Shown: piece by piece, positions 1 through 4,982 of the stretch
Layout of the letters: each line of letters starts with the position of its first letter
Position numbering within the stretch: the first letter of the stretch is position 1
From: an uncultured Polymorphobacter sp.
GTDB lineage: Bacteria; Pseudomonadota; Alphaproteobacteria; Sphingomonadales; Sphingomonadaceae
Length of the DNA stretch: 6,002 nt
Direction: 5' to 3'
Assembly (NCBI GenBank): GCA_937871645.1
Contig: CALMPZ010000435.1
Coordinates: 1-6,002 of the forward strand
Translations under genes and position numbers: made by a program
The notes under the pieces: model-generated
Databases searched by the model: none
The model's input: only the letters and a program-made list of their open reading frames with translations
Told to the model about the DNA's origin: nothing

Positions 1-633
1 CTTGACGTTCTGCGGCGCAGCCTGCAGCAGCGGCGTGTTGAAGATGCCGGGCAGGCTGGTGTTGACGCGGATGCCGTCGCCCGAAAGATCGCGCGCGATC
101 GGCAAGGTCATGCCGACGACGCCGCCCTTCGATGCCGAATAGGCCGCCTGGCCGATCTGGCCGTCTTCGGCCGCGACCGAAGCGGTGTTGACGATCGCGC
201 CGCGTTCGCCGTCTTCCATCGGCTCAAGCGTCAGCATGCCGGCGGCCGACTTGGCGATGCAGCGGAAGGTGCCGACGAGGTTGATCTGGATGATCATGTT
301 GAAGGCATCGAGCGGGAAGTGCTTGATCGTGCCATCGGCCTTGTTGCGGCTGGCGGTCTTCACCGCGTTGCCGGTGCCGGCGCAGTTGATCAGGATACGC
401 TCCTGGCCAATCGCAGCGCGCGCCTTGGCGAAGCCGGCATCAACCGACTCTTCCGACGTGACGTTGACGTTGCAGAACACGCCGCCGATTTCAGCCGCGA
501 CCTTCTCGCCCTTTTCGGCATTCATGTCGAACAATGCGACCTTGACGCCTTCCGCCGCCAGCGCCCGCGCCGTGGCTTCGCCAAGACCCGAGGCACCGCC
601 GGTGACAACTGCCGAACATCCGCTGAGTTTCAT
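1..633 (-). CDS. SDR-family oxidoreductase, 3-hydroxyacyl-CoA dehydrogenase type II-like (C-terminus outside window)
   Basis: A classical short-chain dehydrogenase; the first 211 residues are present and the reading frame is open through base 1, so the C-terminus (family length about 255-260) lies outside. Seen: Rossmann glycine motif TGGASGLG at residues 11-18; Asp36 at the end of beta-2, which in this family favours NAD(H) over NADP(H); NCAG at 83-86; and a complete catalytic tetrad N118, S152, Y165, K169 (YSASK, with the usual 13-residue Ser-Tyr spacing). The segment around 163-183 and the PGIFNTPLL stretch (195-203) look like the HSD10 / 3-hydroxyacyl-CoA dehydrogenase type II branch, which oxidises 3-hydroxyacyl-CoA in fatty-acid or branched-chain amino-acid breakdown; substrate is inference. 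The start at 633 is chosen because AAGGGAA lies 8 nt upstream; an in-frame ATG at 642 would sit almost on top of that site. The protein should be cytosolic. An 18-bp palindrome at 681-698 is a likely operator. Confidence 0.93.
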   Translation of the reverse strand, partial: MKLSGCSAVVTGGASGLGEATARALAAEGVKVALFDMNAEKGEKVAAEIGGVFCNVNVTSEESVDAGFAKARAAIGQERILINCAGTGNAVKTASRNKADGTIKHFPLDAFNMIIQINLVGTFRCIAKSAAGMLTLEPMEDGERGAIVNTASVAAEDGQIGQAAYSASKGGVVGMTLPIARDLSGDGIRVNTSLPGIFNTPLLQAAPQNVK

Positions 634-680
634 GTGATCCATTCCCTTTTCTAGTGATTCGCGCGCGGACATTATGGGGA

Positions 681-698
681 GTTGACGTTTACGGCAAC
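681..698. promoter_or_regulatory. Operator-like 18-bp palindrome upstream of the dehydrogenase gene
   Basis: The bases GTTGACGTTTACGGCAAC form an imperfect inverted repeat of the form GTTGnCGTnnACGnCAAC (14 of 18 positions symmetric), centred about 57 bp upstream of the SDR start. On the minus strand a weak promoter overlaps it: TTGCCG (692-697) as -35, with CATAAT 15 bp away or TAATGT 17 bp away as -10 (near 670-676). A repressor bound here would block RNA polymerase. From memory, MerR- or TetR-type regulators of fatty-acid or branched-chain acyl-CoA degradation use sites of this ACGT-containing kind; that link is inference. Confidence 0.5.
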
Positions 699-711
699 CT
701 CGGAGTGAAAA

Positions 712-750
712 GGGCCTCCGGCGGGCAGGGCTGAGCCCTGCACCCATATG
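712..750 (+). repeat. 39-bp hairpin repeat, copy A
   Basis: One of five copies of an intergenic repeat. Conserved parts in order are GCCTCCGGCGGGC, a hairpin and CACCC plus an AT-richer tail. The hairpin here is GCAGGGC-TGA-GCCCTGC, a perfect 7-bp stem, extendable by two G-C pairs across a bulged A. It faces copy B (785-823) as an inverted repeat with 35 of 39 bases matching. The intervening 34 bp contain half of a second repeat family. Confidence 0.85.
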
Positions 751-757
751 TTTTTTT

Positions 758-774
758 CTTTCGCCGGGATGACG
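758..774 (-). repeat. Truncated copy of the GTCATCCCGGCGAAAG palindromic repeat
   Basis: The minus strand reads CGTCATCCCGGCGAAAG, identical to the first 17 bases of the complete copy at 5956-5983. The second half, GCCGGGACCCAG, is missing, so the internal hairpin cannot form. It lies between copies A and B of the 39-bp repeat and is followed on its minus-strand 3' side by a run of A (T751-757 on plus). Confidence 0.7.
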
Positions 775-784
775 GACCGCTCTT

Positions 785-823
785 CAAATGGGTGCAGGGG
801 TCACCCCTGCCCGCCGGAGGCTC
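785..823 (-). repeat. 39-bp hairpin repeat, copy B (inverted relative to A)
   Basis: Minus-strand copy with the stem variant GCAGGGG-TGA-CCCCTGC. Its outer end touches the stop codon of the transporter gene (823-825), so it forms the immediate 3' untranslated region of that gene. With copy A it can fold into one long hairpin in the transporter transcript. Confidence 0.85.
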
Positions 824-1734
824 TAAACCGCCCGATCCGCAACCTGGCTCGCCGGCCGCAGCGACCGCGCCACCACCGCCTCGCGGTAGGCGAGGTAGAT
901 CGTCGAGCCGATGACCAGCGCGCCGCCGATCAGCGTGAATGCATCGAGGCGCTCGTCGAACATCGTGATGCCGATCAGCGTCACCAGCCCGAAGCGCACG
1001 AAATCATACGGCATCACCGCGGTCGCTTCCGCCAGCTGGAACGCCCGCGACATCGATAGCTGCCCGACCGCGGCACAAATGCCGATGGCGACCAGCAGTG
1101 GCCAGGTTTCAGGCGCCGGCCATTTCCACCAGAACAGCGCCACCGCCGCCGACACCGGCAGCATCAGCACGAAGCTCCATACCGTGACGCTGCGCGAATC
1201 GTCGCTGCCGACAAGCTGCTTGATCGCCACCAGCGAGAACGCCGTCGTCACCGCCGAAATCATCGCCGCGGCAATCCCCGGCGTCATCGGCATCGACCCC
1301 GGCCGCAACACGACCAGCACCCCGGCGAAACCGACCAGCACCGCGCCGATGCGGCGGCCGTGGATCTTCTCGCCCAGAAACAGCACCGCGCCGACCGTCG
1401 CAAACAGCGGCGCCGAGTAGTTGATCGCCAGCGCCACCGCCATCGGCGCGTTCGACACCGCATAGAAGGTGCAATAGGTCGCAATGATCCCCGACGTCGC
1501 GCGCCGCACATGCACCGGCAGCCGCGACGTCACCATCAACCCCGGATTGTTGAGCAGCATCGGCGTCAGCGCCAGCAACCCGAAGGCATTGCGGTAAAAC
1601 ACCAGCACGAACGGGCTGAGATCACGCGACGCCAGCCGGATCAGCCCCCACATCGTCGCAAACGCAAAGCACGACACGATCATCCAGGCAGGGCCGCGCG
1701 CGCCGGCGGGCATTCGGTCGATCAGGCGGTTCAT
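823..1734 (-). CDS. DMT superfamily (EamA domain) 10-TM transporter
   Basis: A 303-residue inner-membrane protein with ten predicted hydrophobic helices arranged as two EamA repeats, the usual drug/metabolite transporter layout and length. Helices fall near residues 16-35, 41-60, 78-97, 99-120, 126-143, 150-173, 182-200, 210-232, 242-260 and 266-285. The segment after helix 4, GEKIHGRRIGAVLVGFAG, is typical of the family; the second repeat has the equivalent FDERLDAFTLIGGALVIG. Family members export amino acids or metabolites, or take up S-adenosylmethionine; I cannot tell the substrate. The frame stays open upstream to 1872, but those 46 extra residues are low-complexity Pro/Arg sequence translated from repeat copy C, so I start at ATG 1734. 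An ATG at 1713 is an alternative; neither has a good Shine-Dalgarno sequence. The stop codon abuts repeat copy B. It appears to be a single-gene transcription unit. Confidence 0.88.
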   Translation of the reverse strand: MNRLIDRMPAGARGPAWMIVSCFAFATMWGLIRLASRDLSPFVLVFYRNAFGLLALTPMLLNNPGLMVTSRLPVHVRRATSGIIATYCTFYAVSNAPMAVALAINYSAPLFATVGAVLFLGEKIHGRRIGAVLVGFAGVLVVLRPGSMPMTPGIAAAMISAVTTAFSLVAIKQLVGSDDSRSVTVWSFVLMLPVSAAVALFWWKWPAPETWPLLVAIGICAAVGQLSMSRAFQLAEATAVMPYDFVRFGLVTLIGITMFDERLDAFTLIGGALVIGSTIYLAYREAVVARSLRPASQVADRAV

Positions 1735-1983
1735 GCGGGCGGGTGTAGAGCAAGGGGGAGGGGGAGAATAGAGCCTCCGGCGGGCAGGGGTGACCCCTGC
1801 ACCCGATTGATCACGTGCCTCTACGGGCAAGCGGGGGGGCGGGCGTGAGGGGCGAGCGAAGCGAGGCGCCAACCGACCGTATTTGAGTGGAAAACGGACA
1901 GTCTGTTTCTAGTGAGCGTCAGGTCGAAACGTACATCAATTAACAGGCATGTTTGTCGACCATGTCGTCTACATATACCGCAT
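1735..1983. other. Intergenic region between the transporter and the small ORF
   Basis: It holds repeat copy C (1771-1809), a G-rich stretch (1828-1856), and from about 1880 onward lower-GC sequence (26 of 60 G+C at 1921-1980). No RNA gene, convincing ORF or clear promoter is visible. A 67-codon minus frame at 1821-2024 overlaps the small gene and repeat-adjacent sequence and I do not accept it. Confidence 0.6.
1771..1809 (+). repeat. 39-bp hairpin repeat, copy C
   Basis: Plus-oriented copy with stem GCAGGGG-TGA-CCCCTGC. Its tail is CACCCGATTG, shared only with copy D (2383-2421), with which it forms a 36/39 inverted pair separated by 573 bp. It lies just upstream of the transporter start and may be part of that gene's leader. 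Confidence 0.85.
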
Positions 1984-2217
1984 TCAGCGATCACCGAAGG
2001 CAATATCAACCGATGGAAGGGCATCGTTCAGGTCTGAAATCATTCGTAGAATATGCGCCTTCATATCTGCGGATGATTTGAACGTCGGTGAGATTGCGAT
2101 GAATCTCTCGCCATTCGCTTGAGTGTGCGTTCTGGAATAGGCAACGGAAACATACGCGACGCGTCCGCCGGCTTGCTCATCGGTTAGCACCCAAAATTGA
2201 TCTAGCGGCTTCGTCAC
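1984..2217 (-). CDS. Hypothetical 77-residue protein
   Basis: I do not recognise this protein. It begins with GTG at 2217, directly after an in-frame TAA (2218-2220), so no upstream start exists; a weak GGAAAAG lies about 14 nt upstream. The product is small and soluble-looking, has no cysteine, signal peptide or membrane helix, and shows plausible alternating strand and helix segments: two short beta-like runs (FWVLT, RVAYVSVAYS), a third (RFIAISPT), then a helix-like stretch (ADMKAHILRMISDLNDAL) near residues 49-66. Coding is supported by reasonable composition and length, but codon use is less GC-rich than neighbours (about 50% GC over 1981-2220). It sits alone in a low-GC island bracketed by inverted repeats C and D, which suggests late acquisition or relaxed evolution. 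It may be non-coding. Confidence 0.55.
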   Translation of the reverse strand: MTKPLDQFWVLTDEQAGGRVAYVSVAYSRTHTQANGERFIAISPTFKSSADMKAHILRMISDLNDALPSVDIAFGDR

Positions 2218-2382
2218 TTATTGAACTACTTTTCCGGAGTTTTATGCTCTGCGACCAATGTCATCTGTCGATACTGACAGCCATCTGAAATGTCCGCAAT
2301 CGGGTAAAATGGGTGAGGGTGAACGACGCCAGTGCGGTCGCTAGCCTCGTAGGCTACGGTTTCGGATCCACACCGACACCAA
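2218..2382. other. Intergenic region upstream of the small ORF and downstream of dnaA
   Basis: Two small perfect hairpins are visible: CTGTC-GATACT-GACAG at 2265-2280 and TAGCC-TCGTA-GGCTA at about 2341-2356. Neither has a T-run, so they are not convincing terminators; the first could be an operator or leader element for the small ORF. Base composition at 2221-2280 is 26 of 60 G+C, well below the surrounding genes. I could not pick out a convincing promoter. Confidence 0.4.
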
Positions 2383-2421
2383 CAATCGGGTGCAGGGCTC
2401 AGCCCTGCCCGCCGGAGGCCC
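2383..2421 (-). repeat. 39-bp hairpin repeat, copy D (3' of dnaA)
   Basis: Minus-oriented copy with stem GCAGGGC-TGA-GCCCTGC and tail CACCCGATTG. It starts 11 bp past the dnaA stop codon and would be transcribed in the dnaA 3' untranslated region, where it could act as a 3'-end or mRNA-stabilising hairpin. No T-run follows, so intrinsic termination is not supported. It pairs in inverted orientation with copy C. Confidence 0.85.
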
Positions 2422-2431
2422 TTAACCCCGT

Positions 2432-3973
2432 TCAGCTATCAAGCAACCGCGTCAGCGCCGCCACATCACCGTCGAGTTCGCGATCCGCGGCGCGGAGTTC
2501 GTCGATGCGTTTGACCGCGTGCATCACCGTCGTGTGGTCGCGGCCACCGAAGCGCCGGCCAATTTCGGGGAGCGAGCGCGGGGTGAGTTTTTTGGCGAGG
2601 TACATGGCGACCTGGCGCGGGCGCGCGACTTCGCGGGCGCGGCGGGCGGACAGCAGGTCGCTGAGCTTGATCGCGTAATATTCGGCGACCTTGCGCTGGA
2701 TTTCGTCGATGGTGACTTTTTTCTCGTGTGCGCGCAGCAGGTCGGCGAGGGTTTCGCGGGTGAAGTCGAGCGTGACGGGTTTGCCGACGAGGCGCGCATA
2801 GGCGACGACGCGGTTCAAGGCGCCTTCGAGTTCGCGGACGTTCGAGGTGATCTTGCGCGCGAGGAATTCGATGACGTCGGCGGGGACGGTGGCGCCGATC
2901 GATTCGGCCATCGCCGCGACCTTGGTGTGCAGGATGTTGAGCCGCAGTTCATAGTCGGCGGCGTTGATGTCCGCCACCAGCCCCCAGGCCATGCGGCTGA
3001 GGATGCGGTCCTGGATGCCTTCGAGGTTCTGCGGGCTGCGGTCGGCGGTGATGACGAGGCGCTTACCGGCGCTGATGATCTCGTTCATCGTGTGGAAGAA
3101 TTCTTCCTGCGTCGATTCCTTGCCGGCGATGAACTGGACATCGTCGATCATCAGCAGGTCGACCGAGCGCAGCCGCTGCTTGAAGCTGATGGTGTCCTTG
3201 GCGCGCAGCGCGGCGAGGAATTCGACCATGAACTTTTCGGCCGACAGATAGGCGACCTTGGCGTTCGGGTTGCGGGCGCGCAGCTCACCGCCGATGGCGT
3301 GCATCAGATGGGTTTTGCCGAGCCCGGTGGTGCCGTGCAGGAACAGCGGGTTGAAGCTTACGGGGCCACCTTCGGCGAGCGTGCGCGCGGCGTTATAGGC
3401 GAGCTCGTTCGATTTGCCGACGACGAAGCTGTCGAAGCTGTAGCGCGGTTCGAGCGGCAGGCCGATGCAGCTTTCGGGCGGCGTCACGGCGCGCGCGGTC
3501 GCGGGGGCAGCGGCAGGCGCGACTTCCGGCGCGGCCATGCGCATCGCGGGCTGGACGCTGAGCATGACATGGTCGACCTGCGGGCAGTGCGTCGCCCACA
3601 GCACGCGCAGGCGTTCGAGATAGTGGCTCGAGATCCAGTCGGCGAGGAAGTGCGTCGGCAGCGCCAGCCGCACGGTGTCACCCTGCACGGCGATGAATTC
3701 GATCGGGCGCAGCCAGTTGTCGAAAGTACGCGCGCCGCATTCGGCACGCAGCGTGGCGCGAATCGCTTCCCACATGCCGCCGACGTCGGCGGGCAGGCGC
3801 GACTGCAGCGATTCGGTCACAACCGAATCGTCGCGCGACTCAGCTGCGTTGAGGTTGGGTGATTCGGTGCCCGATTCGATGCCCGACTCAACGGCAAACA
3901 AGGTCGAGGCGCGCGCCAGCGAAGCCGGAATCGAGGTAGCTGGAGCGGCGGTTGGGGAAGCCTGCGTTGCCAT
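2432..3973 (-). CDS. dnaA: Chromosomal replication initiator protein DnaA
   Basis: A complete 513-residue DnaA, which binds DnaA boxes at the origin, melts it and loads DnaB helicase. Domains: an unusual N-terminal extension (1-60) rich in Ala, Ser and Glu; oligomerisation domain I (about 62-140, with WLRPIEF and [10 protein letters not shown]); a short Ala/Pro-rich linker (about 141-175); AAA+ domain III with Walker A GTTGLGKT (214-221), Walker B LLMIDD (273-278), sensor 1 ITADR (308-312), box VII SR (326-327) and sensor 2 Arg380 in NVRELEG; and DNA-binding domain IV with basic loop [11 protein letters not shown] (444-454) and signature [11 protein letters not shown] (476-486), whose R478, D479, H480, T481 and T482 contact the box. 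ATG 3973 is the most upstream possible ATG (in-frame TGA 10-12 nt before it), but the nearest purine-rich site GGGAG is 14 nt away, longer than normal. It is longer than E. coli DnaA (467) because of the extension. It is transcribed separately from rpsT, which has its own terminator. Confidence 0.98.
   Translation of the reverse strand: MATQASPTAAPATSIPASLARASTLFAVESGIESGTESPNLNAAESRDDSVVTESLQSRLPADVGGMWEAIRATLRAECGARTFDNWLRPIEFIAVQGDTVRLALPTHFLADWISSHYLERLRVLWATHCPQVDHVMLSVQPAMRMAAPEVAPAAAPATARAVTPPESCIGLPLEPRYSFDSFVVGKSNELAYNAARTLAEGGPVSFNPLFLHGTTGLGKTHLMHAIGGELRARNPNAKVAYLSAEKFMVEFLAALRAKDTISFKQRLRSVDLLMIDDVQFIAGKESTQEEFFHTMNEIISAGKRLVITADRSPQNLEGIQDRILSRMAWGLVADINAADYELRLNILHTKVAAMAESIGATVPADVIEFLARKITSNVRELEGALNRVVAYARLVGKPVTLDFTRETLADLLRAHEKKVTIDEIQRKVAEYYAIKLSDLLSARRAREVARPRQVAMYLAKKLTPRSLPEIGRRFGGRDHTTVMHAVKRIDELRAADRELDGDVAALTRLLDS
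3760..3932. promoter_or_regulatory. Cluster of eight GANTC (CcrM-type methylation) sites in the 5' part of dnaA
   Basis: GANTC occurs at 3760, 3810, 3825, 3837, 3861, 3873, 3885 and 3928: eight in 173 bp, seven of them in 123 bp. About one per 256 bp is expected by chance at even base composition. In alphaproteobacteria CcrM methylates GANTC, and in Caulobacter the methylation state of the dnaA promoter affects dnaA transcription. Six of the sites coincide with Glu-Ser or Asp-Ser codon pairs (residues 29-55), so protein repetition explains part of the density. Whether the sites regulate anything is inference. Confidence 0.5.
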
Positions 3974-4031
3974 GTTGGTTGATCAAACTCCCGAAATCCA
4001 CTCGCACCGCGCGTCAACACGAACCGCATCC

Positions 4032-4050
4032 GCCGGATCGATGATCCGGC
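4032..4050. promoter_or_regulatory. Perfect hairpin/palindrome in the dnaA leader
   Basis: GCCGGATC-GAT-GATCCGGC is a perfect 8-bp inverted repeat with a 3-nt loop, ending 58 bp upstream of the dnaA start codon. On the dnaA transcript it would form a stable stem in the 5' untranslated region, with no T-run after it. It could be a leader structure affecting translation or decay, or a protein-binding site. Confidence 0.45.
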
Positions 4051-4362
4051 AGTGATGCATGCCCGGGCCTGAACCAGTGCTGCCTCCCCGCTTTTTCGTG
4101 GCGGAATAACACGTTGCGCCTGAACCCCGCCGATCGTCTGGCCTGGGCGCGGTGTCTCTTCCGTCGCGACTTGCCGGCCGCGCACGCGCCCGGGCGAAGC
4201 GCACAGTTCCAGCGGCGGCGCTGCAGGGTGCAGTACATCCGTGGGCCGGTTTGAGCCGGCGATTGCTGTGCGATTTTCAACCCGGCCGAACGCGTGGCCG
4301 AAGTCGCTTCTAACCACCGCCGCGTCCCCCAAGCAAGGGCAAGAAATTACATCAAACTGAAA

Positions 4363-4383
4363 TATTTCGATTGACACGAAATA
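4363..4383. promoter_or_regulatory. Inverted repeat TATTTCG-N7-CGAAATA in the dnaA upstream region
   Basis: Two perfect 7-bp arms flank a 7-bp spacer (4370-4376), giving a centre-to-centre distance of 14 bp. The left arm overlaps a perfect 10-bp palindrome GAAATATTTC (4359-4368). The dyad lies some 20 bp downstream of the promoter candidate at 4404-4432 in the dnaA direction, a place where a repressor or response regulator could act. The binding protein is unknown. Confidence 0.4.
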
Positions 4384-4403
4384 CCGTGATTTTCCGTTGG
4401 CGC

Positions 4404-4432
4404 ACCATAAGTCATTGAAATCATTACGTCGA
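4404..4432 (-). promoter_or_regulatory. Candidate dnaA promoter
   Basis: On the minus strand TCGACG (4432-4427) and TATGGT (4409-4404) are separated by exactly 17 bp; each matches the sigma-70 consensus in four of six positions. It lies downstream of the rpsT terminator and in the most AT-rich part of the gap. If used, the dnaA leader would be about 425 nt. Weak match, so other sites nearer dnaA remain possible. Confidence 0.3.
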
Positions 4433-4495
4433 TTTGTGACGTTTCGATGTCAACCGAATCGCCCGCAACGGCGTCCAAGTGCTTGCCGGCAATGC

Positions 4496-4523
4496 AAAAA
4501 GGGCCGCCCGAATCGGGCGACCC
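4496..4523 (-). terminator. Rho-independent terminator of rpsT
   Basis: On the minus strand a 10-bp stem GGGTCGCCCG / CGGGCGGCCC (one T-G wobble) with loop ATT is followed at once by TTTTT (4500-4496). It lies about 60 nt after the rpsT stop codon. It separates rpsT transcription from dnaA. Confidence 0.88.
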
Positions 4524-4582
4524 TCATGTCATTTCAGCGTCTGGCGCGGCCCGTTGAGGCCGTCGCCGGAGCGTTCAAATTG

Positions 4583-4846
4583 TCAGGCAAGCGCCTTCAC
4601 GCGCTTGGCGAGGCGGGCGATCTTGCGCGCCACGGTGTTCTTGTGGAGCACACCCTTCGACACGCCGCGCATCATCTCCGGCTGGGCAGCCTGCAGCGCG
4701 GCTGCGGCATCGGCCTGGACGCCAGCTTCGATGGCCGATTCGACCTTCTTGACGTAGGTGCGGATGCGGCTGACGCGCGCCTTGTTGATCGCGGCGCGAC
4801 GGTCGTTGCGACGGATGCGCTTTTCAGCTTGCGGTGTATTCGCCAT
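4583..4846 (-). CDS. rpsT: 30S ribosomal protein S20 (bS20)
   Basis: An 87-residue basic, helix-rich protein of exactly the usual S20 length. It starts with [17 protein letters not shown] and has the conserved C-terminal stretch [19 protein letters not shown] (about 65-83), both typical of bS20, which binds 16S rRNA early in 30S assembly. The ATG at 4846 has GAGGA 5 nt upstream. A strong terminator follows the gene and a promoter-like pair precedes it (4930-4956), so it is probably monocistronic. Its position between mutM and dnaA is the common alphaproteobacterial order. Confidence 0.97.
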   Translation of the reverse strand: MANTPQAEKRIRRNDRRAAINKARVSRIRTYVKKVESAIEAGVQADAAAALQAAQPEMMRGVSKGVLHKNTVARKIARLAKRVKALA

Positions 4847-4873
4847 GTCTGTCCTCAGAATTCGGTTCGTTCA

Positions 4874-4887
4874 CTGGTGCAAACCAG
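4874..4887 (-). promoter_or_regulatory. Small hairpin in the rpsT leader
   Basis: On the minus strand CTGGT-TTGC-ACCAG forms a perfect 5-bp stem, ending 27 nt before the rpsT start codon. E. coli S20 represses its own translation, so a leader structure would be a plausible control element, but the hairpin is short and could be chance. Confidence 0.25.
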
Positions 4888-4929
4888 CGTGCGGCGTCAG
4901 GCAGGCCCGGCACCGCGAAGAGCGCGTTC

Positions 4930-4956
4930 CCTATAGACGACCGCGCCGCAGGTCAA
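4930..4956 (-). promoter_or_regulatory. Probable rpsT promoter
   Basis: On the minus strand TTGACC (4956-4951) and TATAGG (4935-4930) are 15 bp apart. Both hexamers are good sigma-70 matches (5/6 and 4/6), although the spacer is shorter than the usual 17. The predicted transcript would have a leader of roughly 75 nt. It lies in the mutM-rpsT gap, as expected for an independent ribosomal-protein transcript. Confidence 0.45.
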
Positions 4957-4982
4957 GACAGACAAGCGGCAAGACGGCAAAT

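Larger units (their letters stand above)
708..823 (-). terminator. Possible transcription terminator of the transporter gene formed by repeats B and A
   Basis: Read on the minus strand, the transporter stop codon is followed directly by copy B, 34 bp of spacer and copy A in opposite orientation, then CCCTTTT (T-run at 711-708). The large GC-rich inverted repeat plus a short T-run fits a Rho-independent terminator, though four T is short and the hairpin is unusually long. It would insulate the downstream dehydrogenase, which has its own promoter-like sequences. Confidence 0.4.
3974..4495. promoter_or_regulatory. Long dnaA upstream region (no gene found)
   Basis: More than 500 bp separate the rpsT terminator from dnaA. 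Open frames exist here on the minus strand (for example 4014-4280 and 3817-4377), but they are Arg/Cys-rich, lack recognisable features and are best read as high-GC artefacts. The region holds a perfect hairpin close to dnaA (4032-4050), a minor hairpin GCCGG-TTTGAG-CCGGC (4245-4260), and an AT-richer block (4340-4440) with an inverted repeat and the best promoter candidate. No DnaA-box array (TTATNCACA) is visible, so it does not look like oriC. Confidence 0.6.

Noticed and set aside
185..637. Plus-strand open frame opposite the dehydrogenase
   Set aside because: It is a Ser/Ala/Pro-rich shadow of the SDR gene, whose glycine motif and catalytic tetrad clearly define the coding strand.
712..823. 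CRISPR array or integron site
   Set aside because: The repeats are inverted pairs with unequal spacing and internal hairpins, there are no regular spacers, and no cas or integrase gene is present.
1735..1872. 46-residue N-terminal extension of the transporter
   Set aside because: It is translated from repeat copy C and G/C-rich spacer, is Pro/Arg-rich, and precedes a start that already gives the normal family length.
2519..3862. 447-codon open frame on the plus strand opposite dnaA
   Set aside because: It is fully antisense to a clear dnaA, consists of Asp/Glu/Arg/Gly/Val-rich sequence expected from GC-biased codons read in reverse, and has no recognisable domain.
4371..4376. Perfect TTGACA on the plus strand as a promoter
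   Set aside because: No -10-like sequence lies 16-18 bp downstream, no plus-strand gene follows, and the hexamer is the spacer of the inverted repeat.
3817..4377. Minus-strand open frames (186, 88 and 73 codons) upstream of dnaA
   Set aside because: They overlap each other and the dnaA start, are rich in Arg, Pro and Cys, and show no motif; high GC content explains the lack of stops.
3974..4495. oriC next to dnaA
   Set aside because: No cluster of TTATNCACA-like boxes is visible, and in many alphaproteobacteria the origin is not beside dnaA. A single TTTTCCACT near 5888 is isolated.
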